64,000 nt of DNA from Streptomyces natalensis ATCC 27448 (GCF_000935125.1 NZ_JRKI01000018.1:62001-126000), one strand, 5' to 3'; positions 24,670 through 37,004 are shown, counted from the first letter of the stretch. The notes: a model not told the origin generated them from the sequence alone. Numbers and translations: made by a program.

Positions 24670-25272
24670 ATGACTGAGCTGAGCACCCCCACCATCGGTG
24701 TGCTGGCGCTCCAGGGCGATGTCCGTGAGCACCTCAAGGCGCTCACGGACGCCGGCGCCCAGGCGCGGCCGGTACGCCGTCCCGAGGAGCTGGCCGAGGT
24801 CGACGGCCTGGTCATACCGGGCGGCGAGTCCACCACCATGTCCAAGCTGGCGGTCGTCTTCGGCATGCTCGAACCGCTGCGCGCGTTCGTGCGGGACGCC
24901 AAGCCGGTCTACGGCACCTGCGCCGGCATGATCATGGTCGCGGACAAGCTGCTGGACGCCCGCGAGGACCAGGAGACGCTCGGCGGCATCGACATGATCG
25001 TGCGCCGTAACGCCTTCGGGCGGCAGAACGAGTCCTTCGAGGCGGCCATCGAGGTGGCCGGCATCCCCGGCGGACCGGTCGAGGGCGTCTTCATCCGCGC
25101 GCCCTGGGTCGAGTCGGTCGGCGCCGCGGTCGAGGTCCTGGCGACGTACGGCGGCCACGCGGTGGCCGTGCGGCAGGGTAACGTCCTGGCCACGTCGTTC
25201 CACCCGGAGCTCACCGGCGACCACCGGGTCCATGCGCTGTTCGTCGAGATGGTGCGCGCATCGGCTGAGTAA
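24670..25272 (+). CDS. pdxT: Pyridoxal 5'-phosphate synthase glutaminase subunit PdxT
   Basis: Class I glutaminase that releases ammonia for PdxS. The 200-residue protein shows LQGDVREH at the start, the oxyanion segment PGGEST, the nucleophile cysteine in YGTCAGM, and the His/Glu pair in SFHPELTGD. The ATG at 24670 follows AGGAACAAGGACG. It lies directly after pdxS on the same strand. Confidence 0.97.
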   Translation: MTELSTPTIGVLALQGDVREHLKALTDAGAQARPVRRPEELAEVDGLVIPGGESTTMSKLAVVFGMLEPLRAFVRDAKPVYGTCAGMIMVADKLLDAREDQETLGGIDMIVRRNAFGRQNESFEAAIEVAGIPGGPVEGVFIRAPWVESVGAAVEVLATYGGHAVAVRQGNVLATSFHPELTGDHRVHALFVEMVRASAE

Positions 25273-25345
25273 CACCGGGTGATCCAGCCCCGGTAGGATC
25301 GATGGCGTTCGTTTCGGAATTGGGTTACGCGAAGGAGACAGGCGG

Positions 25346-26098
25346 ATGTCCGGCCACTCTAAATGGGCTACGACGAAGCACAAGAAGGCCGTGATCGATG
25401 CCAAGCGCGGCAAGCTCTTCGCGAAGCTGATCAAGAACATCGAGGTCGCGGCCCGCACGGGCGGCGCCGATCCGGACGGTAACCCGACCCTCTTCGACGC
25501 CATCCAGAAGGCCAAGAAGTCGTCGGTGCCGAACAAGAACATCGACTCCGCGGTCAAGCGCGGCGCGGGCCTGGAGGCCGGCGGCGCCGACTACGAGACC
25601 ATCATGTACGAGGGTTACGGCCCCAACGGCGTCGCTGTGCTCATCGAGTGCCTCACCGACAACCGCAACCGCGCCGCCTCGGACGTCCGCGTCGCGATGA
25701 CCCGTAACGGCGGCTCGATGGCCGACCCGGGCTCGGTGTCCTACCTGTTCAACCGCAAGGGCGTGGTGATCGTCCCCAAGGGCGAGCTGAGCGAGGACGA
25801 CGTCCTGGGCGCGGTCCTGGACGCCGGCGCCGAGGAGGTCAACGACCTCGGTGAGTCCTTCGAGGTGCTCAGCGAGGCCACCGACCTGGTCGCGGTCCGC
25901 AGCGCCCTCCAGGACGCCGGGATCGACTACGACTCCGCCGACGCCAACTTCGTCCCGACCATGCAGGTCGAGCTGGAGGAAGAGGGCGCGCGCAAGATCT
26001 TCAAGCTGATCGACGCACTGGAGGACAGCGACGACGTGCAGAACGTCTTCGCCAACTTCGATGTGTCGGACGACGTCATGGCGAAGGTCGACGCCTGA
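25346..26098 (+). CDS. yebC: YebC/PmpR-family protein (TACO1-like)
   Basis: A 250-residue protein beginning [22 protein letters not shown], the invariant YebC N-terminus, followed by the three-domain arrangement. Relatives act as transcription regulators and, in recent work, as ribosome-associated factors that relieve stalling at proline runs. It sits upstream of ruvCAB, as in most bacteria. GAAGGAG gives a strong start. TAGGAT at about 25297 may be its -10. A terminator-like hairpin separates it from ruvC, so the genes may be transcribed separately here. Confidence 0.95.
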   Translation: MSGHSKWATTKHKKAVIDAKRGKLFAKLIKNIEVAARTGGADPDGNPTLFDAIQKAKKSSVPNKNIDSAVKRGAGLEAGGADYETIMYEGYGPNGVAVLIECLTDNRNRAASDVRVAMTRNGGSMADPGSVSYLFNRKGVVIVPKGELSEDDVLGAVLDAGAEEVNDLGESFEVLSEATDLVAVRSALQDAGIDYDSADANFVPTMQVELEEEGARKIFKLIDALEDSDDVQNVFANFDVSDDVMAKVDA

Positions 26099-26122
26099 CG
26101 CCGCGCCACACGGCCGTACCGC

Positions 26123-26156
26123 ACGGGCCGACGGGGAACACACCCCGTCGGCCCGT
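26123..26156 (+). terminator. Hairpin terminator after yebC
   Basis: A perfect 14-bp stem (26123-26136 with 26143-26156, ACGGGCCGACGGGG) and a 6-base loop, 25 bases after the yebC stop. No long T-tract follows. Confidence 0.7.
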
Positions 26157-26305
26157 GGCGTTGTGGGGGTCGGCTGCTGTCGGCGCCACTCGCCACCGGC
26201 CTCATCTGCTGTCGGGGCCGCCCGTTGTCAGACCCACCCGCTACTGTGCTGAGCAGGGGATCTCCGGTCCCCCCGTGGGGAAGACGGCGGACGAAACGGT
26301 ACGGC

Positions 26306-26358
26306 AGAGGGCCGGCGGCAACACGGCAAGAGGGCCGGCGGCAACACGGCAAGAGGGG
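26306..26358. repeat. Tandem duplication, 2 x 23 bp, running into the ruvC RBS
   Basis: Two perfect copies at 26306-26328 and 26329-26351 (AGAGGGCCGGCGGCAACACG plus GCA), then a partial third copy AGAGGG at 26352-26357 that blends into the purine-rich ribosome binding site of ruvC. Confidence 0.9.
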
Positions 26359-26367
26359 AGGGGCACC

Positions 26368-26916
26368 GTGAAGGTGCTCGGGGTGGACCCGGGGCTGACG
26401 CGTTGTGGTGTCGGCGTGGTCGAAGGGGTGGCCGGGCGGCCGCTGAAGATGGCCGGGGTCGGGGTCGTCCGGACCCCGGCGGACGCCGACATCGCCCACC
26501 GCCTCGTCCTCATCGAGCAGGGCATAGAGGCCTGGCTCGACGAACACCGCCCCGAATTCGTCGCCGTGGAGCGGGTGTTCAGCCAGCACAACGTCCGTAC
26601 GGTCATGGGCACCGCCCAGGCCAGCGCCGTCGCCATGCTGTGCGCCGCGCGCCGCGGACTGCCCGTCGCGCTGCACACCCCCAGCGAGGTCAAGGCCGCC
26701 GTGACCGGATCCGGGCGGGCCGACAAGGCGCAGGTCGGCGCGATGGTGACCCGGCTGCTGCGGCTGGACGCGCCGCCGAAACCGGCCGATGCCGCCGATG
26801 CGCTCGCCCTCGCCATCTGCCACATCTGGCGCGCCCCCGCGATAAACCGCCTCCAGCAGGCGCATGCCGCGGCCCGTCGCGCCGCTCCCGTCCGTACGCC
26901 GAAGGGCACCCGATGA
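26368..26916 (+). CDS. ruvC: Holliday junction endonuclease RuvC
   Basis: Resolves Holliday junctions by paired nicks. The 182-residue RNase H-fold protein begins [14 protein letters not shown], with catalytic D7; the second acid is in VAVERVF, and the last carboxylates are in [25 protein letters not shown] precedes the GTG at 26368. The stop overlaps ruvA by four bases. No LexA-type palindrome (GAAC-N4-GTTC) was seen upstream, so SOS control at this promoter is not supported by eye. Confidence 0.95.
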   Translation: MKVLGVDPGLTRCGVGVVEGVAGRPLKMAGVGVVRTPADADIAHRLVLIEQGIEAWLDEHRPEFVAVERVFSQHNVRTVMGTAQASAVAMLCAARRGLPVALHTPSEVKAAVTGSGRADKAQVGAMVTRLLRLDAPPKPADAADALALAICHIWRAPAINRLQQAHAAARRAAPVRTPKGTR

Positions 26917-27533
26917 TCGCTTTTGTCTCCGGCCCGGTCGCGGCCCTGGCTCCCGATACCGCCGTCGTCGAGGTCGGCGGGATCGGCATGGCCGTCCAGT
27001 GCACCCCGGACACCCTGTCCGGGCTGCGCGTGGGCGAGCACGCCAGGCTCGCCACCTCCCTCGTCGTCCGCGAGGACTCGCTGACCCTGTACGGCTTCGC
27101 CGACGACGACGAGCGGGGGACCTTCGAGCTGCTCCAGACCGCCAGCGGCGTCGGGCCGCGGCTCGCCCAGGCGATGCTGGCCGTGCACTCCCCGGACACC
27201 CTGCGCCTCGCGGTCGCCAATGGCGACGAGAAGACGCTGACCGCCGTGCCCGGCATCGGCAAGAAGGGTGCGCAGAAGCTGCTGCTGGAACTCAAGGACC
27301 GGCTCGGCGCGCCGGTGGGCACCCGCCGCGCGGGCGGCGCCGCCCCGGGCGCGGACGGCTGGCGCGATCAGCTGCATGCCGCGCTGATCGGGCTCGGCTA
27401 CGCCGCCCGCGAGGCGGACGAGGCGCTGGACGCGGTCGCCCCGCAGGCCGAGGCGGCGCTCGCCGACGGCGCCCGGCCGCAGGTTCCCCAGCTGCTCAAG
27501 GCGGCGCTTCAGACCCTCAACCGCTCGCGATGA
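26913..27533 (+). CDS. ruvA: Holliday junction branch-migration protein RuvA
   Basis: Binds the four-way junction and loads RuvB. The 206-residue protein has the N-terminal OB fold ([12 protein letters not shown]...LYGF), two helix-hairpin-helix motifs ([12 protein letters not shown] and [12 protein letters not shown]), a flexible Gly/Ala linker, and the C-terminal RuvB-contacting three-helix domain. The ATG overlaps the ruvC stop (ATGA), which couples the two. Confidence 0.95.
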   Translation: MIAFVSGPVAALAPDTAVVEVGGIGMAVQCTPDTLSGLRVGEHARLATSLVVREDSLTLYGFADDDERGTFELLQTASGVGPRLAQAMLAVHSPDTLRLAVANGDEKTLTAVPGIGKKGAQKLLLELKDRLGAPVGTRRAGGAAPGADGWRDQLHAALIGLGYAAREADEALDAVAPQAEAALADGARPQVPQLLKAALQTLNRSR

Positions 27534-27615
27534 CCCCCGCCGCACGGGCCGCGCGCCCCCGACCGTACGACCACCCCGGCGGCCCGGCCGCCCCGACCCC
27601 GCGAGGCAATCCGCA

Positions 27616-28701
27616 GTGAACTGGGACGAGACCGCACCGTCCACCGACGACGCCGCCACCGGGCCCGACCGTCTGGTGGCGGCCGACGCCGACGGTGAGG
27701 AGACCGCCGTCGAGGCCGCGCTACGGCCCAAGGACCTGGAGGAATTCGTCGGCCAGGAGCGGGTGCGCGAACAGCTCGACCTGGTGCTGCGGGCCGCCCG
27801 CGCCCGCGGCGCCACCGCCGACCACGTCCTGCTCTCCGGTGCGCCGGGCCTGGGCAAGACCACCCTCTCGATGATCATCGCGGCCGAGATGGGCGCCCCG
27901 ATCAGGATCACCTCCGGCCCCGCCATCCAGCACGCCGGCGATCTGGCCGCGATCCTCTCCTCTCTTCAGGAGGGCGAGGTGCTCTTCCTGGACGAGATCC
28001 ACCGGATGTCGCGTCCGGCGGAAGAGATGCTGTACATGGCGATGGAGGACTTCCGGGTCGATGTGATCGTCGGGAAGGGGCCGGGCGCCACCGCCATTCC
28101 GCTGGAACTCCCGCCGTTCACCCTGGTCGGCGCCACGACCCGGGCCGGTCTGCTGCCGCCGCCGCTGCGCGACCGCTTCGGCTTCACCGGCCATATGGAG
28201 TTCTACGCCCCGGTCGAGCTGGAGCGCGTCATCCACCGCTCGGCGGGCCTGCTGGAGGTCGACATAGCGCCGGAGGGCGCCGCCGAGATCGCCGGCCGCT
28301 CGCGCGGCACGCCCCGTATCGCCAACCGTCTGCTGCGCCGCGTCCGCGACTACGCCCAGGTCAAGGCCGACGGCGTGATCACCCGCGAGACCGCCGAGCA
28401 GGCCCTGGACGTCTACGAGGTCGACGGCCGCGGCCTGGACCGCCTCGACCGCGCCGTGCTCACCGCCCTGCTCAAGCTGTTCGGCGGCGGCCCGGTGGGC
28501 CTGTCGACGCTGGCGGTCGCGGTGGGGGAGGAGCGCGAGACGGTCGAGGAGGTCGCCGAGCCGTTCCTCGTACGGGAAGGACTGCTGGCCAGAACGCCCC
28601 GCGGCCGGATTGCCACGCCGGCGGCCTGGTCCCACATGGGGCTGGTCCCGCCGCAGCAGCAGGCGGGGGCGGGCGGGCAGCAGGGACTGTTCGGGCCGTG
28701 A
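27616..28701 (+). CDS. ruvB: Holliday junction helicase motor RuvB
   Basis: AAA+ ATPase that drives branch migration with RuvA. The 361-residue protein has Walker [10 protein letters not shown], Walker B FLDEIHR, sensor 1 GATTRAGLL, the arginine-finger region LRDRFGF, sensor 2 [12 protein letters not shown], and the winged-helix domain at the C-terminus ([20 protein letters not shown]). A Gln/Gly-rich tail of about 20 residues ends the protein. The GTG at 27616 follows GAGG. It is 82 bases after ruvA and probably in the same operon. Confidence 0.96.
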   Translation: MNWDETAPSTDDAATGPDRLVAADADGEETAVEAALRPKDLEEFVGQERVREQLDLVLRAARARGATADHVLLSGAPGLGKTTLSMIIAAEMGAPIRITSGPAIQHAGDLAAILSSLQEGEVLFLDEIHRMSRPAEEMLYMAMEDFRVDVIVGKGPGATAIPLELPPFTLVGATTRAGLLPPPLRDRFGFTGHMEFYAPVELERVIHRSAGLLEVDIAPEGAAEIAGRSRGTPRIANRLLRRVRDYAQVKADGVITRETAEQALDVYEVDGRGLDRLDRAVLTALLKLFGGGPVGLSTLAVAVGEERETVEEVAEPFLVREGLLARTPRGRIATPAAWSHMGLVPPQQQAGAGGQQGLFGP

Positions 28702-28748
28702 CGGCGCGGAGACTCGCCCGGTCAGGAACTGCGGTGCGATGCTGAGCG

Positions 28749-28778
28749 TTGTTCCTGTGGTGGGGACTCGCTTAGACT
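28749..28778 (+). promoter_or_regulatory. Promoter of yajC-secDF
   Basis: TTGTTC (28749-28754) and TAGACT (28773-28778) with an 18-base spacer. It lies 85 bases upstream of the yajC start, which implies a leader of about 78 bases. Confidence 0.55.
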
Positions 28779-28862
28779 CCGCCGATGCCGTCCGTACGGA
28801 CCGCATAACCACCCCCGTATATCAGACCGCGGACCAGCGGTCGTGCGAAGGATGTCCGTCCC

Positions 28863-29390
28863 GTGCCCAATAGTCTCGTGACTCTCCTCCCCTTCATCGT
28901 CCTCATCGGGGCCATGTTCCTGATGACCCGGTCGGCCAAGAAGAAGCAGCAAGCGGCGCAGCAGATGCGCAACGAGATGCAGCCTGGCACCGGCGTCCGG
29001 ACGATCGGGGGCATGTACGCCACCGTCAAGGAAATCCACGAGGAGTCGGTCCTCCTGGAGGTGGCACCGGGCGTGCACGCCATTTACGCCAAGAACGCCA
29101 TCGGCGCCGTGCTCGCCGATGACGAGTACAACCGCATCCTGGACGGCGCCGACCCGATCAAGACCGACGAGCCGGTCGTTCCGGACGACGCCTCGTCGCT
29201 GACCGGCGGCATCGCGGATGAGGACACCGAGAAGGCCGAGAAGGCCGACAAGATCGACCTGGGCAAGGACGCCCCCAAGGCCGAGGCCGACAAGCCCGCC
29301 GAGGGTGCCGAGACCGGCAAGGACGCCGCCAAGGCCGATGCGGAATCCGCCGAGGAGGACAAGAAGACCGGCGGCGACGACGCGAAGTAG
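28863..29390 (+). CDS. yajC: Sec translocon accessory subunit YajC
   Basis: A 175-residue protein: one N-terminal transmembrane helix (LVTLLPFIVLIGAMFLM), the basic segment RSAKKKQQAAQQMRNEM, then the YajC core (GTGVRTIGGMYATVKEI...AIYAKNAIGAVL). It associates with SecDF. About 65 C-terminal residues after the core are charged and repetitive (Lys, Ala, Glu and Asp), a disordered tail typical of streptomycete versions. The GTG at 28863 follows GAAGGA. secD is next. Confidence 0.93.
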   Translation: MPNSLVTLLPFIVLIGAMFLMTRSAKKKQQAAQQMRNEMQPGTGVRTIGGMYATVKEIHEESVLLEVAPGVHAIYAKNAIGAVLADDEYNRILDGADPIKTDEPVVPDDASSLTGGIADEDTEKAEKADKIDLGKDAPKAEADKPAEGAETGKDAAKADAESAEEDKKTGGDDAK

Positions 29391-29399
29391 TCCGCCCCG

Positions 29400-29443
29400 A
29401 GGGAGCCGCGCTGCGCCGCGCGTACGGCGCACCGCGGTTCCCT
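29400..29443 (+). promoter_or_regulatory. Stem-loop between yajC and secD
   Basis: AGGGAGCCGCG (29400-29410) pairs with CGCGGTTCCCT (29433-29443) with one G-U pair, and an inner TGCGCCG/CGGCGCA stem extends it. There is no T-tract, so it is more likely to affect mRNA stability or partial read-through than full termination. Confidence 0.4.
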
Positions 29444-29540
29444 GACGGTCTAGGCTCCGGCGGGGGGCACGTCCCCACAAGACTTCGTGGCCGCTCGGCA
29501 ACACCCGAAGCCGAGGGGTTGGACAGGGAGATACGAAAAG

Positions 29541-31304
29541 GTGGCAGCACCGAAGAAGGGCCGCAGGACGCCCGCGGGCCATGGGCATCCGGGCCGCACC
29601 CTGGCCCTGATCCTGATCGTGATGATCGGGCTGGTCGGCGGGATGTTCTGGTACGGACATCTCACGCCGCGGCTGGGCATCGATCTGGCGGGCGGCACCA
29701 GCTTCACGCTGGCGGCGCAGAACCAGCCCGGTAAGCCCAATGCGATCAACGAGACCAATATGAACACCGCGGCCGGGATCATGGAGCGGCGGGTCAACGG
29801 TCTGGGTGTGTCCGAGACCGAGGTCCAGACGCAGGGCAACGACCACATCATCGTGAACATCCCCAAGGGGACGGACGCGAAGCAGGCCCGCCAGCAGGTC
29901 GGCACCACCGCCCAGCTCGGTTTCCGGCCGGTGCTGACCATCGCCCCGGGCACGAAGACCCCCACGCCGAACCCCTCCAAGGGCCAGCAGGGCAAGAACG
30001 ACCAGGGCAAGGGCGACAAGGCCACCGGCAAGCAGGGCTCGCAGCAGAAGGCCACCTCCCCGTCGAAGCCCAGCGCCTCGCCCACCACGCAGGGCCGGGC
30101 CGTCACCGACGCGCTGAAGAAGGCGCCGTCCGCCAAGCCCACTCCCTCCGGCTCGGCCAAGCCCTCGCCGAAGCCGTCGCCGACCCTGCCGGGTGCCGGC
30201 TCCGGGATCGCGAAGCAGCTGGCGGCGCTGGACTGCTCCACCAAGCAGGGCCGCGCGCTGGCGGGCCAGCAGGCCGCCAACGCCAAGCCGTCCGACCAGA
30301 TCGTCGCCTGCAACCAGGAGGGCACGCAGAAGTACGTGCTCGGCCCGGTGGCCGTCGAGGGCATGGACGTCAAGGACGCCAAGGCGGCCTTCGACAGCCA
30401 GGGCGGCCAGGGCTGGATCGTCCAGATGGACTTCACCTCCGACGGCGGCAAGAAGTTCGCGGACATCACCGGCAAGCTCGCCGCCAAGCCGCGGCCGCAG
30501 AACCAGTTCGCGATCGTCCTGGACGGCGCGGTCGTCTCCGACCCGCGCGTCGACCAGCAGCTCAACGGCGGCAGCGCCACCATCTCCGGCGGCGGCTTCA
30601 CCCAGCAGTCCTCCGAGGACCTGGCCAACATGCTGTCGTACGGCGCCCTGCCGCTGTCCTTCCACATCGACGACGAGACCACGGTGACCGCGGCGCTCGG
30701 CGGTGAGCAGCTGCACGCCGGTCTGCTGGCCGGTGCGATCGGCCTCGGCCTGGTCGTCCTCTACCTGGTCGCCTACTACCGGGGCCTGTCGCTGGTCGCG
30801 CTGGCCAGCCTCACGGTCTCCGCGATCCTCACGTACACGATCATGACGCTGCTGGGACCGGCCATCGGGTTCGCGCTGAACCTGCCGGCGGTCTGCGGCG
30901 CCATCGTCGCCATCGGTATCACCGCCGACTCCTTCATCGTCTACTTCGAACGCATCCGGGACGAGATCCGCGAGGGCCGTACCCTGCGCCCGGCCGTCGA
31001 ACGCGGCTGGCCCCGGGCCCGCCGGACGATCCTGGTCTCCGACTTCGTGTCGTTCCTGGCCGCCGCGGTGCTGTTCATCGTCACCGTCGGCAAGGTGAAG
31101 GGATTCGCGTTCACCCTCGGCCTGACCACCCTGCTCGACGTCGTCGTGGTCTTCCTCTTCACCAAGCCGCTGATGACGCTGCTGGCGCGGCGGAAGTTCT
31201 TCGCCGACGGTCACCCCTGGTCCGGACTCGACCCCAAGCGCCTGGGCGCCAAGCCGCCGCTGCGCCGCCGTCGCACCGCCCCCACCCAGACGAAGGAGGC
31301 GTGA
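29541..31304 (+). CDS. secD: Protein translocase subunit SecD
   Basis: Works with SecF and the proton motive force to complete protein export. The 587-residue protein has one N-terminal helix (about 20-38), the conserved LGIDLAGGTSF, the exported P1 region, and five C-terminal helices with the motif AIVAIGITADSFIVYFERIRDE. Residues about 137-222 form a low-complexity insert of Pro, Ser, Lys, Thr and Gln that splits the exported region; the core resumes at IAKQLAALDC. The GTG at 29541 follows GGGAG ten bases upstream. secF starts two bases after its stop. Confidence 0.95.
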   Translation: MAAPKKGRRTPAGHGHPGRTLALILIVMIGLVGGMFWYGHLTPRLGIDLAGGTSFTLAAQNQPGKPNAINETNMNTAAGIMERRVNGLGVSETEVQTQGNDHIIVNIPKGTDAKQARQQVGTTAQLGFRPVLTIAPGTKTPTPNPSKGQQGKNDQGKGDKATGKQGSQQKATSPSKPSASPTTQGRAVTDALKKAPSAKPTPSGSAKPSPKPSPTLPGAGSGIAKQLAALDCSTKQGRALAGQQAANAKPSDQIVACNQEGTQKYVLGPVAVEGMDVKDAKAAFDSQGGQGWIVQMDFTSDGGKKFADITGKLAAKPRPQNQFAIVLDGAVVSDPRVDQQLNGGSATISGGGFTQQSSEDLANMLSYGALPLSFHIDDETTVTAALGGEQLHAGLLAGAIGLGLVVLYLVAYYRGLSLVALASLTVSAILTYTIMTLLGPAIGFALNLPAVCGAIVAIGITADSFIVYFERIRDEIREGRTLRPAVERGWPRARRTILVSDFVSFLAAAVLFIVTVGKVKGFAFTLGLTTLLDVVVVFLFTKPLMTLLARRKFFADGHPWSGLDPKRLGAKPPLRRRRTAPTQTKEA

Positions 31305-31305
31305 G

Positions 31306-32418
31306 ATGTCCAAGCTCGGAAGCATCGGCGCCCGGCTCTACCGCGGTGAGGTCGGCTATGACTTCATCGGCAAGCGGAAGATCTGGTACGGCATCTCGAT
31401 CCTCATCACCATCACGGCCCTGGTGGGCCTGGCGGTGCGGGGGCTGAACTTCGGTATCGAGTTCTCCGGCGGTGCGGTCTTCAGCACTCCGGCGACCTCC
31501 GTGTCGTCCGCACAGGGCCAGCACACCGCCGAGTCGGCGGCCCCCGGCCACCAGGCCATGGTGCAAAAGCTCGGCAACGGCACGCTGCGCATCCAGATCA
31601 GCGGCCTGGACACCAAGCAGTCGCTGCCCGTCCAGGAAGAGATCGCCAAGGACCTCAAGGTCCCGGTCAAGGACGTCAACACCCAGCTGGTCGGCCCGAG
31701 TTGGGGCGAGCAGATCGCCGACAAGGCGTGGCTGGGCCTGGGGATCTTCATGGTCCTGGTGGTGCTCTATCTGGCCGTGGCCTTCGAGTGGCGGATGGCG
31801 CTGGCCGCGCTGATCGCGCTGATCCACGACCTGACGATCACCGTCGGCGTCTACGCCCTGGTCGGCTTCGAGGTCACCCCGGGCACGGTCATCGGTCTGC
31901 TGACCATCCTCGGTTACTCCCTCTACGACACGGTCGTCGTCTTCGACAGCCTGAAGGAAGCCTCCAAGGACATCACCAAGCAGACCCGCTTCACCTACAG
32001 CGAGATCGCCAACCGCTCCATCAACGGCACCCTGGTGCGTTCCATCAACACCACGGTCGTGGCGCTGCTGCCGGTCGCCGGTCTGCTGTTCGTCGGCGGC
32101 GGGGTGCTGGGCGCGGGGATGCTCAACGACATCTCGCTGGCCCTGTTCGTCGGCCTGGCGGCCGGTGCCTACTCCTCCATCTTCATCGCCACTCCGCTGG
32201 TCGCCGACCTCAAGGAGCGCGAGCCGCAGATGAAGGCGCTGGCCAAGCGGGTCAAGGCCAAGCGCGCCTCGGCCGAGGCCAAGGAGGCGAGCCGGGCGGA
32301 GACGTCGGGTGACCCGCAGGACGACGACCCCGAGGACGGCGCCTCCGTCGTCGGACCCCGCCACCAGCCCATCGCGCGGGGCCGCGGCCGCGGCCGTCCG
32401 TCGGGCAAGCGCCGATGA
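31306..32418 (+). CDS. secF: Protein translocase subunit SecF
   Basis: Partner of SecD. The 370-residue protein has the first helix (IWYGISILITITALVGLAV), the FGIEFSGGAVF motif, and five further helices including the conserved GYSLYDTVVVFDSLKE. The C-terminal 80 residues are charged and end in an Arg/Gly-rich run. AAGGAGG precedes the ATG at 31306. The stop overlaps apt by four bases. Confidence 0.96.
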   Translation: MSKLGSIGARLYRGEVGYDFIGKRKIWYGISILITITALVGLAVRGLNFGIEFSGGAVFSTPATSVSSAQGQHTAESAAPGHQAMVQKLGNGTLRIQISGLDTKQSLPVQEEIAKDLKVPVKDVNTQLVGPSWGEQIADKAWLGLGIFMVLVVLYLAVAFEWRMALAALIALIHDLTITVGVYALVGFEVTPGTVIGLLTILGYSLYDTVVVFDSLKEASKDITKQTRFTYSEIANRSINGTLVRSINTTVVALLPVAGLLFVGGGVLGAGMLNDISLALFVGLAAGAYSSIFIATPLVADLKEREPQMKALAKRVKAKRASAEAKEASRAETSGDPQDDDPEDGASVVGPRHQPIARGRGRGRPSGKRR

Positions 32419-32963
32419 CCGCGCCCGCAGCGCTGCGCGAGCTGCTGCTCCGCCGGATCACGGACGTCCCGGACTATCCGCAGCCGGGCGTGATGTTCAA
32501 GGACATCACCCCGCTGCTGGCCGACCCGGCCGCCTTCGGCGCGCTGACCGACGCCTTCGCCGATCTGTGCGCCCGGCACCGCGCGGACAAGGTCGTCGGC
32601 CTGGAGGCGCGCGGCTTCATCCTCGCCGCGCCCGTCGCCGTACGGGCCGGGGTCGGCTTCGTCCCCGTACGCAAGGCCGGCAAGCTGCCCGGGGAGACGC
32701 TCGGGCAGAGCTACGAGCTGGAGTACGGCACCGCCGAGATCGAGATCCACGCCGATGCGCTGGCACCGGGGGACCGGGTGCTGGTGATCGACGACGTGCT
32801 CGCCACCGGCGGTACCGCCGATGCCTCGCTCCAGCTCATCCGCCGTGCGGGCGCCGAGGTCGCGGGCGTGGCGGTGCTGCTGGAGCTCGGCTTCCTCGCC
32901 GGGCGGCAGCGGCTGGAGCCGGGCCTGAAGGGCGCTCCGCTGGAGGCCCTGATCACGGTCTGA
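32415..32963 (+). CDS. apt: Adenine phosphoribosyltransferase
   Basis: Salvages adenine to AMP using PRPP. The 182-residue protein has the PRPP loop VLVIDDVLATGGTA, the KVVGLEARGFILAAPVA block, and the DYPQPGVMFKDITPLL N-terminus of APRTases. It overlaps secF (ATGA) and is followed by a strong terminator before relA. The secDF-apt-relA order is conserved in actinobacteria. Confidence 0.95.
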   Translation: MTAPAALRELLLRRITDVPDYPQPGVMFKDITPLLADPAAFGALTDAFADLCARHRADKVVGLEARGFILAAPVAVRAGVGFVPVRKAGKLPGETLGQSYELEYGTAEIEIHADALAPGDRVLVIDDVLATGGTADASLQLIRRAGAEVAGVAVLLELGFLAGRQRLEPGLKGAPLEALITV

Positions 32964-32986
32964 TCCTTGAGCGCGGACCCTCGTGG

Positions 32987-33027
32987 GCGGCAGGGGCACC
33001 CGGGAACATTCCGGGTGCCCCTGCCGC
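32987..33027 (+). terminator. Terminator between apt and relA
   Basis: A perfect 17-bp stem (32987-33003 with 33011-33027) and a 7-base loop. It separates the secDF-apt operon from relA, for which TACCAT at 33078-33083 may be the -10. Confidence 0.8.
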
Positions 33028-33136
33028 TGTGTCATGTACGGAACCAGGCCGCGCAAGAGCACCCGGCCGCGGGTCGATACCATGGCACCCCGGCCTGTTC
33101 GTGGTCTCGGGGTCCGGAACCGCTTGAGGAGTGCTC

Positions 33137-35716
<2,580 letters not shown>

Positions 35717-35722
35717 CAACGG

Positions 35723-35766
35723 ATACGGCGGCCCCGGTACGGATCTCCGTACCGGGGCCGCCGTAT
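35723..35766. terminator. Bidirectional terminator, 21-bp perfect stem
   Basis: 35723-35743 and 35746-35766 are perfect reverse complements with only TC between them. It lies between the convergent ends of relA and the DUF349 gene and can serve both. Confidence 0.85.
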
Positions 35767-35774
35767 GTCAGCTT

Positions 35775-37004
35775 TCAGCCGCCGAACTCCTCCAGGCCCT
35801 TCAGCGCCTGGTCCAGCAGCGCCCTGCGGCCCTCCAGCTCACGGCCGAGCTTGTCGGCCTTGGCGGTGTTGCCCGCCGCGCGCGCCGTCTCGATCTGCTT
35901 CTCCAGCTTGTCGACGGCGTCCTGGAGCTGGCCGGTCAGCCCCGCCGCGCGGGCCCGCGCCTCGGGGTTGGTCCGCCGCCACTCGGCCTCCTCGGCCTCC
36001 TGGATGGCGCGCTCGACGGCATGCATCCGACCCTCGATCTTGGGCCGGGCATCGCGCGGGACGTGGCCGATGGCCTCCCACCGCTCGTTGACCGAGCGGA
36101 ACGCGGCCCGCGCGGACTTGAGGTCCGTGACCGGGAGCAGCTTCTCGGCCTCGATGGCCAGCTCCTCCTTGCGGGTCAGGTTCTCCCGCTGCTCGGCGTC
36201 ACGCTCGGCGAAGGTCTCGCTGCGCGCCTGGAAGAAGATGTCCTGCGCACCGCGGAAGCGGTTCCACAGGTCGTCCTCGTGCTCGCGCTGCGCCCGGCCG
36301 GCGGCCTTCCAGTCGGCCATCAGCTCGCGGTAGCGGGCGGCGGTGGCGCCCCAGTCCGTCGACTGCGACAGCGACTCGGCCTCCTTGACCAGCTTCTCCT
36401 TGGTCTTACGGGCCTCCTCGCGCTGTGCGTCCAGCGAGGCGAAATGCGCCTTGCGCCGCTTGGAGAACGCCGAGCGGGCGTGCGAGAAGCGGTGCCACAG
36501 CTCGTCGTCCGCCTTGCGGTCCAGCCGCGGCAGGCTCTTCCACGTGTCGACCAGCGCCCGCAGCCGCTCACCCGCCGCCCGCCACTGCTCGCTGGCCGCC
36601 AGCTCCTCGGCCTCGGCGACCAGCTTCTCCTTGGCCAGCCGGGCCTCGTCGCTCTGCTTGGCCTTCTGCGCCTTGCGCTCCTCGCGCCGCGATTCGACGG
36701 TCTCGACGAGCTTGTCCAGCCGCTTCCTCAGTGCCTCCAGATCGCCGACCGCATGGTGCTCGTCGACCTGGTGCCGCAGATGGTCGATGGCGGTCTGGGC
36801 GTCCTTCGCCGACAGGTCGGTGGTCTTGACCCGGCGCTCGAGGAGGCCGATCTCGACGACCAGGCCCTCATACTTGCGCTCGAAGTAGGCGAGGGCCTCC
36901 TCGGGAGTACCCGCCTGCCACGATCCGACGACCTGCTCGCCGTCGGCGGTACGCACGTACACGGTCCCCGTCTCATCGACGCGGCCCCATGGGTCGCTGC
37001 TCAC
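35775..37004 (-). CDS. DUF349 repeat protein
   Basis: A 409-residue, highly charged, mostly alpha-helical protein. Repeated units such as AAGERLRALVDTWKSLPR...DDELWHRFSHARSAFSKRR and AATAARYRELMADWKAAGR...EDDLWNRFRGAQDIFFQAR are DUF349 repeats; two are clear and a third is weaker. A coiled-coil region near the N-terminus and a Leu/Lys C-terminal helix frame them. Function is unknown; structural or nucleic-acid-associated roles have been suggested. GGAGGAGG lies just before the GTG at 37004, and a stable hairpin sits just upstream of that site. Confidence 0.85.
   Translation of the reverse strand: MSSDPWGRVDETGTVYVRTADGEQVVGSWQAGTPEEALAYFERKYEGLVVEIGLLERRVKTTDLSAKDAQTAIDHLRHQVDEHHAVGDLEALRKRLDKLVETVESRREERKAQKAKQSDEARLAKEKLVAEAEELAASEQWRAAGERLRALVDTWKSLPRLDRKADDELWHRFSHARSAFSKRRKAHFASLDAQREEARKTKEKLVKEAESLSQSTDWGATAARYRELMADWKAAGRAQREHEDDLWNRFRGAQDIFFQARSETFAERDAEQRENLTRKEELAIEAEKLLPVTDLKSARAAFRSVNERWEAIGHVPRDARPKIEGRMHAVERAIQEAEEAEWRRTNPEARARAAGLTGQLQDAVDKLEKQIETARAAGNTAKADKLGRELEGRRALLDQALKGLEEFGG

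Noticed and set aside
26099..26367. A LexA box for SOS control of ruvCAB
   Set aside because: I looked for GAAC-N4-GTTC and near matches and saw none. GGGAACACACC lacks the second half.
28722..31325. An 867-residue open frame opposite yajC-secD
   Set aside because: It is a shadow of high-GC coding sequence. The plus-strand frames have clear family motifs, and the reverse product is low-complexity Gly, Arg and Leu with no motif.
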